Source of the DNA: an uncultured Lentisphaerota bacterium
GTDB lineage: Bacteria > Verrucomicrobiota > Kiritimatiellia > CAIQIC01
Reading direction: 5' to 3'
Assembly (NCBI GenBank): GCA_903912445.1
Contig: CAIWHP010000067.1
Coordinates: 1-35,885, forward strand
DNA: 35,885 nucleotides
Shown here: piece by piece, positions 33,601 through 35,885 of the stretch
How the letters are laid out: the number at the start of each line of letters is the position of its first letter
Numbering within the stretch: the stretch's first letter is position 1
The notes under the pieces: model-generated
Seen by the model: the letters and a program-made list of their open reading frames with translations, nothing else
Told to the model about the DNA's origin: nothing
Database searches by the model: none
Made by a program: the position numbers and the translations under genes

Positions 33601-35885
33601 ACTATCAGGTCTTCAAGAGCCTGACGGTGAACCAGGGCGCTTCGTCTATCGCGGTGCAGAGCGGCGCCGGCGGGACGATGACGCTGCTGCTGAGCAACAT
33701 CACGCGCAACGCGGGCGGCGTGCTGGACTTCACGCTACCGGCGGCGGGCCAGATCCTGGCGACGAGAGCCAATGCGAACGGTATCCTCTACGGCGCGCTG
33801 ACGGTCGGCGGCTTGGACTGGGCGACCAGCAACTCGGTCTCCGGTGGGCATGCGGTGATCAGCAACTACACCGGCTATACGGTTTATACCGGCGGGAACC
33901 TCGCGGACGATGGCACCCAGAACGCCCAGCTGAAGGGCGACGTGGGCCTGGCGGCGGCGACGACCACGCTCAACACGCTGGCGCTGACGAACGCCGCCGG
34001 TAACGTTACCATCACCCTCGGCGGCCAGACGCTGCGCCTGGGCGCGGTCGGCGGCATCCTGGTGCAGCCCGGCGCCGGTGCGCTAACGATTGGCAGCACC
34101 GTGAACGATGGCTTCCTGACGGCCGGCGGCGCCCTCAATACGGCAGGCGAACTGGTCTTCATCAACAACTCTTCTGTCAACCCCATCACCGTCAATGCGA
34201 GCATTTCGAACAACGGCACGGCCATCACCACGCTGACCAAGGCCGGCAGCGGCTCGGTGAATTTTGCGGGGAACGCCATCGTGAACGGCGCCACCTACCT
34301 GTCGGGCGGCACGGCCAATTTCCTCGGTACGAACACCTTTGCCGCTATTAATGTGATGGGCGGCGACCTGGTTTTCGGCGCTGGCAGCAGCAACGCGTTG
34401 AATGGAACCTTCTCGATCAACGGCGGCACGGTGACCATCCAGGGGCCGGTGAGCGTCAGCGGCACTTCGACTATTCAAATGCCTAACATTCCAGGCGGAC
34501 GTGCGCAGCTGTTCATCAACAGTGATGTGACGGGCTACCGCCTGCAAGGTCTGGGCGAAAACTCGTACGGCGCCGGGGCCACCTTCCAGAGCAATGGCAC
34601 GGTGCGGCTGTCGTATAACGGCAGCGGCTTGGACATCGCGGAACAAATTTCCGTGTCCGGCTATTACGCTTTGTTGGGCGGTACGATGACGAGCGACGTC
34701 ATCGTGGCCTATCGTGGCAACGGTGTGATCGATCTCCGGGGCGGTACGGTGGCCCCGACCGCTCAATTCCGGCTGGCCCAGGAATCGGGCTACGGTTTGG
34801 TGAACGTGTATGACGATGGCCTCCTGAATGCGCCCGGTACCAGCAGCGGCGGCATCGGGATGAATGGCACCACGTATTATGGCGGCACCTCGGTGCTGAA
34901 CCTGTTGGGTGGCACGGTCAACGCCGCCTTCGGCGGCACGGGCAAAGCGGTGGATTTGATGCTGGCGGCCGGCAATACCAGCTACCTCAACTTGGATGCG
35001 GGCGTGCTCACCGCCAGCGTGATCAAGGCCTCCTTCAGCGCCGGGCTCTCTGTGCTCAACTTTAACGGCGGCAACCTGGTGGCGGCGGCCAGCACCAACC
35101 TCATCAGCGGGCTGACCGCGTCCTATGTTTATGCCGGCGGCGCCAACATCGATGACGGTGGTTTCAGCGTCACCAATGCCACCGGCATGCTGGGGGCGGA
35201 GGGCTACGGCCTGGCCAGTCTCTCCACCAACAATCCCATCGGCGGCCAATACCTCTCGCCGCCGATTGTGCAGATCACCGGCGGCAATGGCACCGGCGCC
35301 CTGGCGATCGCGGAGCTGGATTTCTCCAGCGGCTCGATCACCAACTTCCGCGTCGTCAATCCCGGCGTGGGCTATCAGTCCGGCGACGTGCTGACCGTTA
35401 CGTTGCTGGGCGGCGGCCCGTTGGCGGCGTCGTCCCTGTTCACGGTTTCCGGCGGCAGCCTGGCGACCAACACCAGCGGCGGCCTCACCAAGAACGGCTC
35501 GGGCCTGCTCATCCTCGCGGGGACGAACACGTTCACCGGCGCCATCAACGTCAACGAGGGTCTGCTCGATCTCGTCTACGCCGCGCCCGGGGCCACGAAC
35601 ATCACGCTCGGCGCCGGTGCGGCCATGGTCTTCGGTGTCGGCAGCGCCAACCAGTTGTCGGAGCCCACCATCAACGGCCTGTTGGCGACCGCGTTCAACT
35701 CCGGCAACTCGTTTGGTCTCGACACGTCGGCCGGGAACTACACTTGGTCCAGCAACATCGTCGGCGTCACGCACTTCTACAAAATGGGCGACAACACCTT
35801 GGAGCTGTCCGGCGTCAGCAGCTTCACCGGTAACGCCTATGTCATGGGGGGCGCCCTCCGCGCCGAATGGGGCACCAGCCTGCCC
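27666..35885 (+). CDS. Giant exported repeat protein with autotransporter-associated beta-strand repeats (3' end outside the window)
   Basis: The frame is open from ATG 27666 (GGAGAG 5 bp upstream) to the window edge, 2740 codons without a stop. A signal peptide is present (NFVAGACVAAALWAGPAQAQ), followed by WTVDANGSWTNNANWNP, the usual start of this family. Autotransporter-associated beta-strand repeats recur, for example GLTKTGAGTLRLENDANSW, GLTKLGSGTLIFNATNTY and LYKSSRGTLTLTGTNAYTGN, each followed by TxxxGGxL strands. Between about 30400 and 31560 are shorter repeats of about 25 residues with IGxGxGSxGxFxxxGG patterns. The protein is a long beta-helix or beta-solenoid rich in Gly, Asn and Thr. 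It is probably displayed or secreted; an autotransporter barrel or sorting signal would be beyond the window. It is next to a two-component system and shares palindromic sites with it. Confidence 0.9.
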   Translation, partial: MNPGTKCGRNFVAGACVAAALWAGPAQAQQTSAWTVDANGSWTNNANWNPANFATGATAIAYFTNNITANRLVTNDVLITLGQLWIGDASAASTFTITNKPGGSFVFDNGAGPAVINKFSGGLDVIYGNMALKSSLILSNTVGSAGILTLNGTISDATPGVYKSLTKEGVGTVVLGSTNTYGGQTVINGGVLRIMHGNWINASSNLLLNGGVLEFGSNNYTRTSLGTGSNQMQILGGASGFSVYSPQDNGRSVVIGTAGSSLKWGSTYFNPDTLILQSATANRNLTLDNTLDLNGMVRTIEVNANVAVLNRAVTNSTGSAGLTKTGAGTLRLENDANSWDGPTTVNGGILRVGNATLTSTALPGSNLVLSNGVLEFNYGSAGSVFTRDLGTGPGQVYLAPGSTSGFSVANAPRTFNLGGDGHLIQWGVDMNPDALVLNETTAGATLTFANGLDLNGANRLLNVNAISAVLAGLVTNTGGTAAGLIKAGAGTLLIEDANYVYDGPTIVRAGNLQLGNYRTSNGTLPGAISNTAGTVIFANATAQTIGNALSGAGTFAKYSSAPLTLTGSNSLFTGTLNAWAGELILDYSAANAPSNGIGGAGSALGLQGGTLTVLGGADGVNSQIFRAATITAGSSSIVVTNLGAATTLVLSNITRAANSGGVLDFNVYAGGNILTTNKIIAASFGILGGYATVGRADWATVDASSNVVAYTAYTDVSGGGTIVDSSNQNIRLSGAGDVTLAAPSNSINTLLLASDGQAHTIATSGQLLRLGTMGGVLLPSGAGALTIGASANDGRLTAGLGNNAAGELILLNNSASPLTINAGLTNNGSGALTVTIGGTGAVTFNGNNRYNGNLYIVGGGAVTMAEGSTNLLAAGQLLLDRGSLVVSGVLSGAGTGNDHIGGQNYGDSGTLTLAGTGQYLRTNGNTQVYLGNQFSSLGVLNIQDSAVYSNTYRTLIGNSGSGVVNQTGGTYYNKDNTYLGYNGAGVNGFGAGGVGQYSLSAGVFTNGGILYLGNSGVGEFQQSGGTVGVAGELRIGAGSASVGTYQLTGGSVVISNNAGIGYGIGSRGAFTMSGGTVSVVSATTVAGGVGARGTLSLSDGLWTNTGAMYIGSGAGATGEVFQTGGAVGVLGEVRIGANIAAMGTYQLTSGSLNIVGNTTIGYGVGSLATFAMSGGTVRVVGATTVASGVGSMGSFKLNDGLLTVVGTTTIGLGIGATGVMFQTGGAYGGGGLNVSSGAGGHGFYQLTGGTMSNSTYQQIGNSGNGLFYLLGGTNTLTSSQGLLTGNGTGTGVVYIAGGTVRSPTAELTAGWNTTGRSEITVGEDANVIIGNAVAFNRGGTTTNFLNLNGGVLQSTKMYKNVAGGLSIVNFDGGTWRLGAAGTVLGTGAGGVGAVDAAYVWDGGAIIDSSNFNITIAQSLLAPTGSGVASIPWSGALGGYSGAPYVLLSGGSGTGATAVALFDFSSGTVTGLVLTSAGVGYLPGDTVAVTLTGGGSTNIALGNATLAANTSGGLTKLGSGTLIFNATNTYVGPTVVNGGVLRLTDSRFIDASRNLLLNSGVVEIVSNNFARGAGLGAGSNQVQLLGGASGFSIANVNGRDNRTVTIGSGGSSLQWGSTYFNPGAFVLQYSNAANTLTLDNAIDLHGAVRTIETDAGAATINRPITNSTGSAGLRKTGSGTLILGGSNAWDGLTTVNGGALRIGNTPAALPTNNTLLLDGGLLEFAMDHTYLNPVIGTGAGKVTLTNDAGFGTYNKNRTVNINGNTNLLTWGGSGDPLEYLGALLLNGLSAQGAITLGNGLDLNGQTRTVTVGSAYAVLDGLVTNTAGTSAGLVKNGSGTLLVFGDNYRHDGAMTIAAGTVQLGNFWGAATPLPGINGNAGNLTNNSTLTLANTGDMTWSGNIVGSGQLYKSSRGTLTLTGTNAYTGNTTINRGTLTLDFAAGGAPATNIIGTGAMSALILGNTGFDGGVLNVQGAAGADNYQVFKSLTVNQGASSIAVQSGAGGTMTLLLSNITRNAGGVLDFTLPAAGQILATRANANGILYGALTVGGLDWATSNSVSGGHAVISNYTGYTVYTGGNLADDGTQNAQLKGDVGLAAATTTLNTLALTNAAGNVTITLGGQTLRLGAVGGILVQPGAGALTIGSTVNDGFLTAGGALNTAGELVFINNSSVNPITVNASISNNGTAITTLTKAGSGSVNFAGNAIVNGATYLSGGTANFLGTNTFAAINVMGGDLVFGAGSSNALNGTFSINGGTVTIQGPVSVSGTSTIQMPNIPGGRAQLFINSDVTGYRLQGLGENSYGAGATFQSNGTVRLSYNGSGLDIAEQISVSGYYALLGGTMTSDVIVAYRGNGVIDLRGGTVAPTAQFRLAQESGYGLVNVYDDGLLNAPGTSSGGIGMNGTTYYGGTSVLNLLGGTVNAAFGGTGKAVDLMLAAGNTSYLNLDAGVLTASVIKASFSAGLSVLNFNGGNLVAAASTNLISGLTASYVYAGGANIDDGGFSVTNATGMLGAEGYGLASLSTNNPIGGQYLSPPIVQITGGNGTGALAIAELDFSSGSITNFRVVNPGVGYQSGDVLTVTLLGGGPLAASSLFTVSGGSLATNTSGGLTKNGSGLLILAGTNTFTGAINVNEGLLDLVYAAPGATNITLGAGAAMVFGVGSANQLSEPTINGLLATAFNSGNSFGLDTSAGNYTWSSNIVGVTHFYKMGDNTLELSGVSSFTGNAYVMGGALRAEWGTSLP

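Overview
The window looks like a chromosomal segment of a GC-rich member of the PVC group, most likely Verrucomicrobiota. This is inferred from family content: a very long protein of autotransporter-type beta-strand repeats, a propeller-containing histidine kinase (Reg_prop/Y_Y_Y/HisKA_3), a GH110-like beta-helix, secreted PQQ-type propellers, a Verrucomicrobiota-style coiled-coil secreted protein, a RAYT transposase with its REP repeats, and many intergenic palindromes. No rRNA or universal marker gene is present, so the taxonomy is not proven.

Region 1 (1-10366) is a defence island, all genes on the + strand. In order it holds the end of a Fic-type protein, a DUF262 (GmrSD-like) nuclease-type protein, hsdS, an AT-richer gene with a predicted nuclease domain plus a NACHT NTPase, a possible 55-residue ORF, a PGN_0703-type endonuclease, and hsdR. 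Short gaps or ATGA overlaps link hsdS through hsdR. hsdM is not in the window and is presumably just upstream. The island stops at a tRNA-Arg(TCT) gene on the minus strand that is cut in the anticodon arm, with an imperfect inverted repeat beside it. This looks like the insertion boundary of a mobile island.

Region 2 (10367-16120) is a carbohydrate locus: a GH4 glycosidase broken by one in-frame TGA where Trp is expected, a secreted esterase with a second, apparently inactive hydrolase domain, and a secreted GH110-like beta-helix. Together they suggest use of galactose-containing, acylated glycans. Region 3 (16121-16983) has no gene and is packed with REP/BIME-like palindromes.

Region 4 (16984-23752) holds secreted or periplasmic proteins: a PQQ-type propeller, an SGNH-like hydrolase on the minus strand, a second propeller, and a coiled-coil protein. 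After these come a RAYT transposase flanked by REP sequences in inverted orientation and a 33-codon remnant of a paralogue of the coiled-coil gene.

Region 5 (23972-35885) is a two-component system (propeller histidine kinase and NarL-type response regulator, overlapping start and stop) followed by an exported repeat protein of at least 2740 residues that runs off the window. The 18-bp palindrome GTCGGTAAAATTACCGAC occurs just before the regulator gene and its exact reverse complement just after it, so the regulator plausibly controls itself and the giant protein.

Two recurring DNA signals stand out beyond the genes. One is that regulator palindrome. The other is a 17-bp palindrome (TTTCCA-N5-TGGAAA) that occurs four times as a pair, always with 31-32 bp between centres and unrelated sequence in the gap. 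One of these pairs has become the coding sequence of a signal peptide.
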